Assembly (NCBI RefSeq): GCF_017329605.1
Contig: NZ_JAFMTY010000001.1
Span: 109,842 to 173,841, forward strand
DNA length: 64,000 nucleotides
Origin: Alicyclobacillus fructus
Lineage (GTDB): Bacteria > Bacillota > Bacilli > Alicyclobacillales > Alicyclobacillaceae
Direction: 5' to 3'
Shown: one piece after another, positions 44,245-53,120 of the stretch
How the letters are laid out: each line of letters begins with the position of its first letter
Numbering within the stretch: position 1 is the first letter of the stretch
Translations under genes and position numbers: made by a program
The notes under the pieces: generated by a model
The model's input: the letters and a program-made list of their open reading frames with translations, nothing else
Databases searched by the model: none
Told to the model about the DNA's origin: nothing

Positions 44245-44256
44245 ACGACATTCCTC

Positions 44257-44493
44257 CTAAGGCCCGGCGTGCCCTCCATAGAGCCACGCCGTCGGACCGG
44301 AAAAGGCGAGATCGAAAAGGTGAAGCGCGCCGACGCGGGGCCATAGGTGGAGATCGGCTGCCACCGCGACGCCGATGGCGACCGCGGTCATCGCGAACCA
44401 TCCGAGCCATTCGCGCCACGACTTCGGCACCCACCTGCGAACATCGACGAGGGCACCGAGAATCGCCCAAATCACGGCCCACACGCTGGTCAT
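44257..44493 (-). CDS. Small two-helix D-type germination protein
   Basis: 78 residues from ATG 44493, eight bases after GGAGG. Two hydrophobic helices (VWAVIWAILGALV and WFAMTAVAIGVAVAA) are joined by a basic, Trp-rich turn. Small two-helix D subunits in some Bacillus and Clostridium ger operons modulate receptor function; placement between C and B supports the same here. It starts one base past the gerC stop. Confidence 0.7.
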   Translation of the reverse strand: MTSVWAVIWAILGALVDVRRWVPKSWREWLGWFAMTAVAIGVAVAADLHLWPRVGALHLFDLAFSGPTAWLYGGHAGP

Positions 44494-44494
44494 C

Positions 44495-45664
44495 TCAGTG
44501 TCCTCCCTCCCTTGAGCCCTCTGAAAACGGCGTCGTGCTGGCCAGTTGGCCGTGAACGATGTGCGGCTCAATGTCATATTCGACAGATATATTTTTCCAC
44601 TCACCGTTCGGCAGTTCGATCCCCCGTTCTCGACACACATTAGCAAACCCGAAGGCATCCATGTCTTCCGATTTCGCGTGTGCCAGTGCCGATTCGAGAC
44701 GCTGTCTCACATCCTCACGAATGGCGGACTCCAGTTGGGCAAACGTCTGGGCGCTCATCTTTGCCTTCGCCCCCCACCGTTCAACTTCCCCGGTGCCGCG
44801 CCAGACGACGCGCAACGTCGGGGGGCGTTTCTCCCCGCTCACCACGATTCGCGTCGACGTTCTCAGCCAATGCACCCCAATGACGCCCTGCTTCCCGTGT
44901 TCAACCCAAGGAACGGTTTCGCGCACGTCCAAGGTACGCCCAAGCCACCAGGCGTTTCCGAGCAACTGGTCGCGTTCGACGAGATCCACCCGTCCGTCCC
45001 GGCTAAGGTAGGCTAGGCCAACGATTTCGGGCGATCCGCCGCGCCCCAGATCCACGGCCGCGAGCGGCGCGACGCCCGAAGGGCGAAGCAAGGATTTGAC
45101 CACATGGAGTTCGTCGCTCGCAAAACACGTCTCCCGCCTCGACGCCTCGTCAACGAGATCGCGGATGACCAGCGAGATAGGCTCTGTCTGCCCTTGCGAC
45201 CCCCTCAGCACGTTCTCGGCAGAACCCGGCGTGACCAGCCACAGCTGGCTTCTGCGCAACTGACGGTTGCGCTCCAGGGCGTCGGCGACAGGCGCGAAGT
45301 CGCGCAGTGCGTCTTTCGAAAACAGCACGAGCGCGTTGTGCTGCAAATACAACGCGTGCGACAGTTGCGCCTGCAGTTCGCTCATCGCGTCCTCGAAGGT
45401 GTTCGCGTCAGTGGAGACAATCCAATCCGGCGCGTTGCCCTGCGTATTCGAGCTCTCAGACGTCGCTGGGTTACCAGCACCTCCGGGTTGAACCAGGTCC
45501 AGCGAAAGGCGAACGCCTTGTTGCTCTCGGTCTACGCCCATGCCCGTCGTGATGTAGAGATGGTCGATGTCGTTGTAATCGCAGGCTGTCGCGAAGCATG
45601 CGAAAAAGAGAGCGGCCGAGATCGCCCGCCAGCGCTTGAGTCCAGGTCTTGTCCGGTGCGTCAC
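44495..45664 (-). CDS. Germinant receptor C subunit (GerAC lipoprotein)
   Basis: 389 residues, starting at a GTG whose GTGA overlaps the stop of the A-subunit gene. Signal peptide with lipobox FATAC, then DYNDIDHLYITTGMGVDREQQG and the Ger(x)C domains through to the C terminus (ESALAHAKSEDMDAFGFANV, then ISVEYDIEPHI). It is anchored on the outer face of the inner spore membrane and is an essential part of GerA receptors. Confidence 0.9.
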   Translation of the reverse strand: MTHRTRPGLKRWRAISAALFFACFATACDYNDIDHLYITTGMGVDREQQGVRLSLDLVQPGGAGNPATSESSNTQGNAPDWIVSTDANTFEDAMSELQAQLSHALYLQHNALVLFSKDALRDFAPVADALERNRQLRRSQLWLVTPGSAENVLRGSQGQTEPISLVIRDLVDEASRRETCFASDELHVVKSLLRPSGVAPLAAVDLGRGGSPEIVGLAYLSRDGRVDLVERDQLLGNAWWLGRTLDVRETVPWVEHGKQGVIGVHWLRTSTRIVVSGEKRPPTLRVVWRGTGEVERWGAKAKMSAQTFAQLESAIREDVRQRLESALAHAKSEDMDAFGFANVCRERGIELPNGEWKNISVEYDIEPHIVHGQLASTTPFSEGSREGGH

Positions 45665-47169
45665 GGGCGTCCCCTCCGGCGCCAGCGAGATCCCTTGGTC
45701 TGCGCGCGCGGAGGAACGCGATGGCGCTCGACGGTTTCAAACTGACGGGGCCTGCCCTGCATCATCCACCAGGGCGCGCGAATGATGACGTCCTTCATGT
45801 CGCGGATGAAGGTTGGGGCCATGGGCGCCAGATACGGCACGCCAAACGACCGCAGCGAAGCCATACGGCCAAGCAGCGCGATGCCGAGCATGAGGATGCC
45901 ATACAGCCCGAAGAGACTCGCGGCTAAGACAAACGGAAATTGGAGCAGCCTGGTCGCCTGCACGAGTCCGAGGGCCGGCAACGTGAAGGAGGCCACACCG
46001 GTCGCGGAGACGATGATCACCATCCCGGGCGACACAAGGCCTGCGCGCACGGCCGCATCGCCAATGACGAGCGTGCCCACGATGCTCACCGACTGTCCCA
46101 CCGCTCGCGGCAACCGGGTGCCCGCCTCTCGCAGCGCCTCGAACGCCACCATCATGCCGAGGGCCTCGATGACCGTGGGGAAGGGGATGCCCGCGTGCTG
46201 TGCCGCCACACTCACCAGAAGCGGCGTTGGGAGAAGATCCTGGTTATACGTCAACAGGGCGACGTACAGTGCCGGCAGCAGCACGGATGCCCAGAACATC
46301 AGATAGCGCAACAGCCGAAGTGGCAGGGCAAGCGAATAGTGCATGTAGTAATCTTCCGGCGAGCTCAGGTTCATGGCGAACGTCACGGGTACCAAGAGGC
46401 ACGTCGGCGATCCGTCGGCCAGAATCGCCACTCGCCCCTCCATCAGCGCGGCCACGACGCGATCGGGCCGTTCTGTCTCCTCCGTGGTCGGAAACACCGA
46501 GAATCGCGGATCGTTGATAAACTCGCGCACCTCGTTGATATCCGCGACGTAATCCACGCGGATCTGCGCCATGCGCCTCCGAACCTCGCGCAACAGATCG
46601 GACTTCACCACGCCTTCCGCATACATCATGGCCAGCGTGCCCGGCGACGTCTCTCCGACGGTGAACGTCTCAATCTTGAGCCGCGGCGACTTGAGGCGCT
46701 TTCGCACCATGGCGATATTCACGGCCAATCGTTCGATGAACGCTTCTTGCGGACCATGCAGAGTGGGTTCATTTTCGGACCGATCCACGGCCCTCGCCGG
46801 GACGCGTTCCAGCCGCCAGACACACGCCGAGTGCGCATCGTCTCGCAAGACGACCGCACATCCTTCAAGGAGGGCCTGGATGGCTGCCGAGAGCGTGACC
46901 ACCTCCTCCGTTGCCACGCCCGGTTTGAGCGCCTTCCCGCTTCTCGCCCGATGACCTCCTCCTTGCCGCAGCGCGACCAAGGCCTCCTGGAGCCTGTCCG
47001 CATCCACCAGTCCATCGATCCACAGGATGAGACCTGTCTCGCGTTGTGTCGACCAGGACTCCAGCCGCAGATCAGGGCACGGCCGCAGCGCTTCGTCAAT
47101 TTGACGCGCGGCGTCTGCCGCTGTCCGGGGGAACACACGTTGTTCGGCCGCCAACCACAACCCTCCCAC
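45661..47169 (-). CDS. Germinant receptor A subunit (GerAA/GerKA)
   Basis: About 500 residues; first gene of the germination operon. It has a soluble N-terminal domain (about residues 1-290; FIERLAVNIAMVRKRLKSPRLKIETF, EVREFINDPRFSVFPTTEETERPDRV) and C-terminal membrane helices including PTVIEALGMMVAFEALREAGTRLP, a family hallmark. The start is uncertain: GTG 47169 has GAGGAAGA close by, while TTG 47154 is six bases after GGGAGGG. It shares only limited similarity with the A' protein at 41586, so the duplication is old. Confidence 0.9.
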   Translation of the reverse strand: MGGLWLAAEQRVFPRTAADAARQIDEALRPCPDLRLESWSTQRETGLILWIDGLVDADRLQEALVALRQGGGHRARSGKALKPGVATEEVVTLSAAIQALLEGCAVVLRDDAHSACVWRLERVPARAVDRSENEPTLHGPQEAFIERLAVNIAMVRKRLKSPRLKIETFTVGETSPGTLAMMYAEGVVKSDLLREVRRRMAQIRVDYVADINEVREFINDPRFSVFPTTEETERPDRVVAALMEGRVAILADGSPTCLLVPVTFAMNLSSPEDYYMHYSLALPLRLLRYLMFWASVLLPALYVALLTYNQDLLPTPLLVSVAAQHAGIPFPTVIEALGMMVAFEALREAGTRLPRAVGQSVSIVGTLVIGDAAVRAGLVSPGMVIIVSATGVASFTLPALGLVQATRLLQFPFVLAASLFGLYGILMLGIALLGRMASLRSFGVPYLAPMAPTFIRDMKDVIIRAPWWMMQGRPRQFETVERHRVPPRAQTKGSRWRRRGRP

Positions 47170-47235
47170 TCTTCCTCATCTTCCCGTAGCCTGTCTCAAA
47201 CGTTCTGTTTTCATGTAAGGAATTCCGCCAGACGA

Positions 47236-47286
47236 AAAAGCAGGGGCGTGCCCGAGTGATGCAAACACTCGAGAACGCCCCTTTTC
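47236..47286. terminator. Bidirectional hairpin terminator between icd and the germination operon
   Basis: GGGGCGT with ACGCCCC and an inner CGAGTG/CACTCG stem; TTTT follows on the plus strand and TGCTTTTT on the minus strand. It lies 40 bp after the icd stop and insulates the germination operon. Confidence 0.82.
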
Positions 47287-47320
47287 AGAACACCATCCCT
47301 GGGCTCCGGCAGCCCGCACA

Positions 47321-48763
47321 TCAACCATGCACGGCCGAGAACCCGGGGACACCGTCGAAGGTGTACAGATTTTCCGTCTTGATGACGTCAAAGCCCGCTT
47401 CGATGATCCGGCGTTGCAGTTCCACGACCTCCGCGGCCTGAACCGGCGCACCGCCTTCCTTGCGGAAGCGGCACCGCCAGTGATCCGTGCAGAACGTCTC
47501 AGGCAAGCCGTTGGGCCACACCTTGATGCCCCGGTTCGTGATAACCTCCAACTTCAAGTCGTTCACACGGATTTGGCTCAGCTGGTTGCCGAGATCGTCC
47601 GGCGCGCCAGGCCCCCAATCGAGGAAGACGTCCACGCCGACGAGCTGCTTTTGGGCCTTCGGCCCAGGCTGCCACATGCGCTTTGCCACGGCGGCTGCAT
47701 CCTGCCGGTACGACACAGGCTTCAGGATCTGCGGCCGTTCGCCCAGGCGCTCGATCACGGCATCGGCAAACGCGTCCGTCCCCACGAGTTTCCGGCTCGA
47801 TCCTTCGCGATAGATGTCGCGGGTGTGAATGCCGTCTTCAATGGTGCGCAACCAGGCCAGATGGATCTTCTCAGCGACCGCCGGTTGCCCGATGTGAAGC
47901 AACATCATGACGGCCGCGAGCAACAGTCCGGAAGGGTTGGCGATGTTCTGTCCCGCGATGTCCGGCGCAGATCCATGAATCGCTTCGAACATCGCGAACC
48001 CGTCGCCGATATTTGCCGAAGGCGCGAGCCCGACAGAGCCGGACAGCTCGGCCGTCACATCCGAGAGAATGTCGCCGTACAGGTTCGGCATCACCACCAC
48101 ATCGAAACGCTCGGGTGTGTTGGCCAGGCGGGCCGCACCGATGTCCACAATCATCGTCTCATGCTCGAGATCCGGGTATTCCGCCGCAATGCGCTCGAAC
48201 TCCTTGTGAAACAGGCCATCCGTGAACTTCATGATATTGTCCTTCACGAAGCACGTGACCTTCTTCCGCCCATTCGCGCGCGCATATTCGAATGCATACC
48301 GAATCACGCGCTCCGAGCCAGGCTGCGTGATGAGCTTCAAGCACTGATACACCTGCTGCGTCTGACGGTGCTCGATGCCTGCGTACAGGTCTTCCTCATT
48401 CTCGCGGATAATCACGAGGTCCATCTTGGGATGGGTAGTCTCCACAAACGGGCTATACGCCACCGTGGGGCGCACGTTGGCGTATAGGTTGAGCGCCTTT
48501 CGCAGCGTGACGTTCAGACTCTTGTAGCCACCGCCCTGCGGTGTCGTAATCGGCGCCTTCAACAACACGCGCGTCCGGCGCACGCTGTCCCATGCCTTGG
48601 GATCCATGCCATTATCGATGCCGCGCTTGTACACCTTTTCGCCGATCTCGACCGTCTCAATCTCGAGCTCCGCGCCCGCCGCCTCCAAAATGCGGAGCGT
48701 TGCCGTCATAATTTCAGGACCTATGCCATCGCCGAACGCCACGGTAATCGGTGTTTTTGCCAT
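47321..48763 (-). CDS. icd: Isocitrate dehydrogenase with C-terminal extension, probably NAD-dependent
   Basis: About 480 residues from ATG 48763 (AAGGGG eight bases upstream). TCA-cycle beta-decarboxylating dehydrogenase: substrate loop KSLNVTLRKALNLYANVRP, RENEEDLYAGIEHRQT, catalytic Lys in FVKDNIMKFTDGLFH, and metal-binding MPNLYGDILSD. The cofactor loop reads HGSAPDIAG: Asp-Ile, where NADP enzymes have Lys-Tyr, so NAD is the likely cofactor. About 140 extra C-terminal residues follow the core, as in the long Thermus/Rickettsia-type enzymes, not the 423-residue Bacillus form. Confidence 0.88.
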   Translation of the reverse strand: MAKTPITVAFGDGIGPEIMTATLRILEAAGAELEIETVEIGEKVYKRGIDNGMDPKAWDSVRRTRVLLKAPITTPQGGGYKSLNVTLRKALNLYANVRPTVAYSPFVETTHPKMDLVIIRENEEDLYAGIEHRQTQQVYQCLKLITQPGSERVIRYAFEYARANGRKKVTCFVKDNIMKFTDGLFHKEFERIAAEYPDLEHETMIVDIGAARLANTPERFDVVVMPNLYGDILSDVTAELSGSVGLAPSANIGDGFAMFEAIHGSAPDIAGQNIANPSGLLLAAVMMLLHIGQPAVAEKIHLAWLRTIEDGIHTRDIYREGSSRKLVGTDAFADAVIERLGERPQILKPVSYRQDAAAVAKRMWQPGPKAQKQLVGVDVFLDWGPGAPDDLGNQLSQIRVNDLKLEVITNRGIKVWPNGLPETFCTDHWRCRFRKEGGAPVQAAEVVELQRRIIEAGFDVIKTENLYTFDGVPGFSAVHG

Positions 48764-48823
48764 AGAGAAGACCCCTTCATCGTAGAATTCTATCCCGAAG
48801 CCCCTTCGGTACGACCGTACTGT

Positions 48824-48854
48824 ATCATAGCTCACATCAGGGCACGAGTGTCAA
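48824..48854 (-). promoter_or_regulatory. Candidate icd promoter
   Basis: Minus-strand TTGACA (48849-48854) and TATGAT (48824-48829) are separated by 19 bp, longer than ideal. A short palindrome GTACG-AC-CGTAC lies just downstream. Confidence 0.5.
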
Positions 48855-49046
48855 CTCATCACGGAAACTCTCCTGCCGAAGCCCGACATTGATTGCCTGA
48901 ATGTTCGATTCTTTCAGGTCAAAGGATCCGCCTTTTCGCGCTAACAGCCTTGCGCGAGATCTTCGCATGGCAAATACCCGTACATCACTTGACAGCTCCA
49001 CCCTAGACCATGACGGCGAACCTTTTCGGATAGATCGATCTAACTC

Positions 49047-49076
49047 TTGACGTTAGCTAACTCTAATTGCTAACAT
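49047..49076 (+). promoter_or_regulatory. Candidate promoter of the iron permease with internal palindrome
   Basis: TTGACG (49047-49052), about 18-bp spacer, TAACAT (49071-49076). The spacer starts with the perfect palindrome GTTAGCTAAC (49052-49061), and GCTAAC recurs at 49069-49074. The GTTAG/CTAAC halves recall DtxR/IdeR-type iron boxes. The rest of the 308-bp gap (48836-49143) shows no gene. Confidence 0.5.
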
Positions 49077-49143
49077 GTTCCTTGCAAAGTTGATCCCGTT
49101 GGTCAACTTTCGCAAATTCCACAGGAAAGGAGGGATTGCACGC

Positions 49144-50145
49144 ATGCGGCGCAATGGGCTTCGGACGGCCGCCGTGCTAGCTGGCGGGGCACTCCTCATC
49201 GCGGTGTTGGCTTGGCAGGGCATCACCGCCAAAGGCGATCCGGATCCCACGGCTCATGGACTTACGCCGTTGGGCGCCATGATCGATACTGCGGTTCTCG
49301 TGTACCGGGAAGGACTTGAGTGCATCATGGTGCTTGCGGCCATGGTCGCGGGGCTCGTCCGAACTCAGAAGGTGTATTGGAAGCCCATCGCCCTTGGCGC
49401 CGGCATCGGGCTCGGTGCGACGCTCGTCACTTGGATCGTCCTCGTGTCCATCCTTGCGCTCGTCGCTGATACGGCTTCCGAATTGGACATCCAAGCGGCA
49501 ACCGGGCTTTTCGCCATTGCAGTTCTGCTGGTCGTCATGAACTGGTTCTTCCACCGCATCTATTGGACGGGATGGATCTCCTTCCACAACCGCAAGAAGC
49601 GTGAGTACATCGCGTCCATGGAACAGGCGGAAGATTCCAATGGGACGGCGGTTCGCACGGTTGCATACCAAGGCCTGGTGCTCCTCGGGTTCGCCTCCGT
49701 GTACCGTGAAGGCTTTGAAGTGGACATTTTTCTGCAGAGCATCCGACTGCAGGTGGGCGGCCACATCGTCCTCTTAGGCACCCTATTTGCATTGGTGCTC
49801 ATCGGCGTCACGGGGTACTTCACCTTCATCGCGCATCAGGTGTTGCCCTACAAACGCATGCTTGTCTTCACCGGCATCATGCTCGGCGTCGTGCTGGAAA
49901 TCATGGTCGGTGAACAGGTCAACGAGATGCAGGCGGCACACTGGCTTCCGACGCACACGTTCCCCCTGGCCATCCCAGACTGGATGGGTACCTGGTTCTC
50001 CATCTTTAACAACTGGGAAACGGTGATTGCACAGATCGCCGCCGCTCTGTTTGTGATTGGATCTTACTTCGCCGCAAGGTCTGAACGATTTCGACCTCGC
50101 CGCGGACGCCAAACGGCCGAGGTTCCAGCCGCGGAACGGGGCTAA
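49144..50145 (+). CDS. FTR1-family iron permease
   Basis: About 333 residues from ATG 49144, nine bases after AAAGGAGGG. Membrane protein with roughly seven helices and two REGLE-type iron motifs, VYREGLECIM in an early helix and VYREGFEVDIF about 150 residues later, the paired arrangement of EfeU/FTR1 permeases. No EfeO, EfeB or multicopper oxidase gene is adjacent, so partners must be elsewhere. The basic C-terminal tail is cytosolic. The promoter region has a palindrome that may be a metal-regulator site. Confidence 0.88.
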   Translation: MRRNGLRTAAVLAGGALLIAVLAWQGITAKGDPDPTAHGLTPLGAMIDTAVLVYREGLECIMVLAAMVAGLVRTQKVYWKPIALGAGIGLGATLVTWIVLVSILALVADTASELDIQAATGLFAIAVLLVVMNWFFHRIYWTGWISFHNRKKREYIASMEQAEDSNGTAVRTVAYQGLVLLGFASVYREGFEVDIFLQSIRLQVGGHIVLLGTLFALVLIGVTGYFTFIAHQVLPYKRMLVFTGIMLGVVLEIMVGEQVNEMQAAHWLPTHTFPLAIPDWMGTWFSIFNNWETVIAQIAAALFVIGSYFAARSERFRPRRGRQTAEVPAAERG

Positions 50146-50441
50146 ATGCGAGCTGGACGGCGCGTTTGTTGTCATTTCGTCGTCGCCCTTGCCACTCCTT
50201 CAACCTTCCTTGACCTCTCGAACTGGGCTGGCCTATGCGCCAGCCATCTTTTGTGTGCCCTTCGTTGCTTATGACCGGAAAACGTGTGAGAGTTGGTTCA
50301 TCCGAAGTTCCAGACCCGTGATTTCCTGCGAGAAAGCAAGCTATGGCCTTCATGCTCGATGCGTCCATCGTACATGCGTCCATCGCATTGGAATGGAGTG
50401 AACTCTCTCCTGGACGAGGAAGTCTTGCTCGGCCACGGGCA
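50146..50441. other. Gene-free stretch after the iron permease
   Basis: I see no convincing gene or terminator here. The only notable item is a 12-bp direct repeat, ATGCGTCCATCG, at 50359-50370 and 50374-50385. The tauD promoter starts at 50442. Confidence 0.5.
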
Positions 50442-50470
50442 TTGACAACAGTGGGCTGGGCGGCTAGTAT
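50442..50470 (+). promoter_or_regulatory. tauD promoter
   Basis: Near-consensus TTGACA (50442-50447), 17-bp spacer, TAGTAT (50465-50470). The hexamers and spacing are identical to those of the metQ promoter at 54905. Confidence 0.85.
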
Positions 50471-50474
50471 CTCT

Positions 50475-50494
50475 AGTAAACCGATAGGATTTTA
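50475..50494 (+). promoter_or_regulatory. Shared sulfur-region element, copy 1
   Basis: AGTAAACCGATAGGATTTTA begins four bases after the tauD -10. It matches the element at the metQ promoter (54929-54948) at 17 of 20 positions. Position over the transcription start suggests a repressor site. Confidence 0.6.
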
Positions 50495-50521
50495 TGTTTC
50501 AAGCCGCTGACCGGAAGACCG

Positions 50522-50567
50522 GAGGCTGGAATCCCAAGTCGCGAAGGGTTCTGGCCTCTTTTGTTTT
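50522..50567 (+). terminator. Terminator-like hairpin in the tauD leader
   Basis: GAGGCTGGAATCCC (50522-50535) pairs imperfectly with GGGTTCTGGCCTC (50546-50558) and is followed by TTTTGTTTT. It lies about 45 nt after the predicted transcription start and 185 nt before tauD, so could be an attenuator. Confidence 0.6.
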
Positions 50568-50675
50568 CGCAGCGGGAACTCGAGGGGGGATGACATCCGA
50601 CGCCACCTGTGCACGAACCTCCTCCGCAGGGTTCGCCGAGACCGCCGGCTGATGCGAAGGCGGATGCAATTCAGT

Positions 50676-50702
50676 CCTGAAGCCCACAGCACAGGCTTCA
50701 GG
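50676..50702 (+). promoter_or_regulatory. Second hairpin in the tauD leader
   Basis: CCTGAAGCC and GGCTTCAGG form a perfect 9-bp stem with a 9-base loop, 50 nt upstream of the tauD start. A short T stretch follows. The leader between the two hairpins holds no evident reading frame or known riboswitch core. Confidence 0.5.
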
Positions 50703-50751
50703 GATCATTTTCTAATCTCTGAGGATTACAGGAACAGGAGGATGACATGAC

Positions 50752-51690
50752 ATGAGTCAAGCATTCACCGATTCCCACAGCGGAGATACCCCGGAAGTGA
50801 TCCCTATCGCCGGCCATATCGGTGCAGAAATTCGGGGTCTCCGTCTATCCAAGGACCTCAGGCCTTTTCAGATCGACTTGATCCGTGAAACGCTCCTCAA
50901 ACACAAAGTGGTTTTCCTCCGCGGACAACATCATCTGGACGATGCGGAGCAAGAAGCATTTGCACGGCTCTTCGGTGAACCCATCGCCCATCCAACCGTT
51001 CCGGTACGAGACGGTACACAGTACATCTTCGAATTGGATGCAGAGCACCCTGGAGGCCGAGCCAATGCGTGGCACACGGATGTCACGTTTGTGGACGCAT
51101 ATCCCAAGTTCTGCATCCTGCGCGCCGTTGAGGTTCCCCCCGCCGGCGGCGATACCGTATGGGCTAACACAGCCGCCGCGTATCAGTCACTGCCTCCTGA
51201 GCTTCGCGATCTCGCCGACCACCTATGGGCGCTGCATACCAACGATTACGACTACGGAGCTCAGCGCGAACATGTCACGGCGGATTCCTTGAGATACCAT
51301 CGCGAAGTCTTTGCCAAACGCGTCTATGAAACAGAACATCCGGTGGTGCGCGTGCACCCCGAGACAGGCGAAAGGACGTTGGTTCTCGGTCAGTTCGTGA
51401 AAAAAATTCTCGGCCTGTCCGCCACAGATTCTGCACACGTGTTCGCCGTGTTACAAGGTCATGTCACGCGGCTTGAACATACGGTGCGGTGGCGCTGGTC
51501 GGCTGGAGACGTGGCTATGTGGGACAACCGGGCGACCCAGCATTACGCCATCAACGATTATGGCAAGCAACGCCGCGTCGTACGCCGGGTCGCGCTGGTT
51601 GGAGAAGTACCGGTGAGTGTGGATGGCCGCACGAGTGTCATGCGCATCAATGGCATCCCGGCCCGGGAGGCCAAGGTCTCCACGTTGTAG
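50752..51690 (+). CDS. TauD/TfdA-family 2-oxoglutarate dioxygenase
   Basis: 312 residues from ATG 50752, ten bases after AGGAGG. Iron and 2-oxoglutarate site: proximal HTD in NAWHTDVTF (about residue 106), distal His in [11 protein letters not shown] (about residue 264) and the Arg-rich [11 protein letters not shown] that binds the cosubstrate. Relatives release sulfite from taurine, sulfonates or alkyl sulfates, or open herbicide-type ethers. The adjacent methionine-type transporter and the promoter shared with metQ favour an organosulfur substrate; taurine itself is not proven. It is a single-gene unit with a 280-nt leader. Confidence 0.87.
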   Translation: MSQAFTDSHSGDTPEVIPIAGHIGAEIRGLRLSKDLRPFQIDLIRETLLKHKVVFLRGQHHLDDAEQEAFARLFGEPIAHPTVPVRDGTQYIFELDAEHPGGRANAWHTDVTFVDAYPKFCILRAVEVPPAGGDTVWANTAAAYQSLPPELRDLADHLWALHTNDYDYGAQREHVTADSLRYHREVFAKRVYETEHPVVRVHPETGERTLVLGQFVKKILGLSATDSAHVFAVLQGHVTRLEHTVRWRWSAGDVAMWDNRATQHYAINDYGKQRRVVRRVALVGEVPVSVDGRTSVMRINGIPAREAKVSTL

Positions 51691-51955
51691 GAGCTGACGC
51701 ACGCGAAGCGCCTGGCTTCACGCAGGCGCATCAAGCTCGACAAAGTCTCCGTCGCCATGAACGATCCCGGACGTCACCTGAGCTCCCGGGGGATGAGGGG
51801 CCGTTGAGCAACGAAGACCATCGCTTCACCCGTGCAGTGGCAGAACTTGTGCTGCAGCCCCTCTCCCTCAGGGAATCCGTTGGCAATCCGATGACTCAAG
51901 GAGAAGATGTCCGTAAGCTTCGTGCGATACACTGGCGATGGCACCGTTGAACGAA

Positions 51956-53104
51956 CTAGGCAAAGCGCCTGGTTCGAAACAACCTTAACTCTTGCCGCTC
52001 GCGACCGTCCGCGATCTCCTCGGCTATCCATTCCCCCAAGGCCGGAGCAAACTTGAACCCGTGCCCACAAAGCCCGACGGCGGCGTACACGTGCGGCCAA
52101 CACGGGTGCCGGTCGCAGATGAAGTGATCGTCTGGCGTCATGGCGTACATACACACCTGACCCCGATCCGCCCGCGGGCTGGCGAGCGGCAAGCGCCGCC
52201 TGACCCATGCTTCGAGCGGCGTGGCATCCCTGTCCCGGAACTGGCGGTCGAGTGCACCAGGATCACACGGCTCTCCGCCGTCGTGTTGCCCCACCTTGTA
52301 GCCAGTCCCCATATCTGGAAATCCGTAAAAGGCGTGATCGCCATCATAACAGTAGAACGCAGGAAGGTCAGGTGAAACAGGTCGCACACTCGGGAACCAG
52401 GCGACCGCCTTTCGCACGGGGACGACGGGCGCCTGCCACTCGGGAAAGTATCTCCGAAGGACCGCACCTGCGTGAGCCCCTGCCGCGAGAACAAGCATCT
52501 CCCCTTCATACGTTTGGGTGTCCCACGTCACTCTGGCCGCTCGGGCCTTCACCGAGATGTCAGCCAGCGGCCCGCCGAAGACGAAGTGCACACCGAGTTT
52601 CTCCGCCATGTTGCGCATCGTCTCCATGCACAAGTCGCTCTCCAGAATCCCGCCGAACGGATCCCAGTAGGCGATCTCGCCCGTCGACACCGCAATGTGA
52701 GGAAACCTGCGCCTTGACTCGAGGCTTTCGCATGGACCGCCGGAGAGATTGTATTCACGGCGGGCTTGTTCAAGACGACGCGCTTCCGGTGCGTCGGCGG
52801 ACATGATGCCTACGACGCCGACAGGGTGAAAAAGGACACGGCCCTCAGGCAGGACACCCTGTGCCTTTGCTTCGCTTTCGAGTGCCATCCATGTTTCCCG
52901 GGCGACGAGCGCCAGTGTGGTGTACGCAACCCCTTCGCTGTACAGCACGCGCAACATGCGCGTCTCGCCGTGGTGACTGCCAAACGGGTGCGGGGGCCGG
53001 TGCGGATCGAACGCCACGACGCGCCGACCTCGGCGCGCGAGCGCGATCGCGATGGACAGCCCCACCGTACCCGCACCAAGGATCAGCGTGTCATACGACT
53101 GCAC
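51956..53104 (-). CDS. Sarcosine oxidase / N-methyltryptophan oxidase-like flavoenzyme
   Basis: About 383 residues from GTG 53104, six bases after GGAGAG. FAD-binding Rossmann motif LILGAGTVGLSIAIALARRG, then RMLRVLYSEG as in monomeric sarcosine oxidase. CMYAMTPDDHFICDRHP near residue 310 contains the Cys that carries covalent FAD in MSOX/MTOX. The C terminus AAVGLCGHGFKFAPALGEWIAEEI is typical. It oxidises a secondary amine to aldehyde, amine and peroxide. It follows metI by 17 bp in the metN-metI operon, an unusual linkage, so the transported compound may be N-methylated or be its substrate (inferred). Confidence 0.85.
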   Translation of the reverse strand: MQSYDTLILGAGTVGLSIAIALARRGRRVVAFDPHRPPHPFGSHHGETRMLRVLYSEGVAYTTLALVARETWMALESEAKAQGVLPEGRVLFHPVGVVGIMSADAPEARRLEQARREYNLSGGPCESLESRRRFPHIAVSTGEIAYWDPFGGILESDLCMETMRNMAEKLGVHFVFGGPLADISVKARAARVTWDTQTYEGEMLVLAAGAHAGAVLRRYFPEWQAPVVPVRKAVAWFPSVRPVSPDLPAFYCYDGDHAFYGFPDMGTGYKVGQHDGGEPCDPGALDRQFRDRDATPLEAWVRRRLPLASPRADRGQVCMYAMTPDDHFICDRHPCWPHVYAAVGLCGHGFKFAPALGEWIAEEIADGRERQELRLFRTRRFA

Positions 53105-53120
53105 CCTCGCCTCTCCTTTC

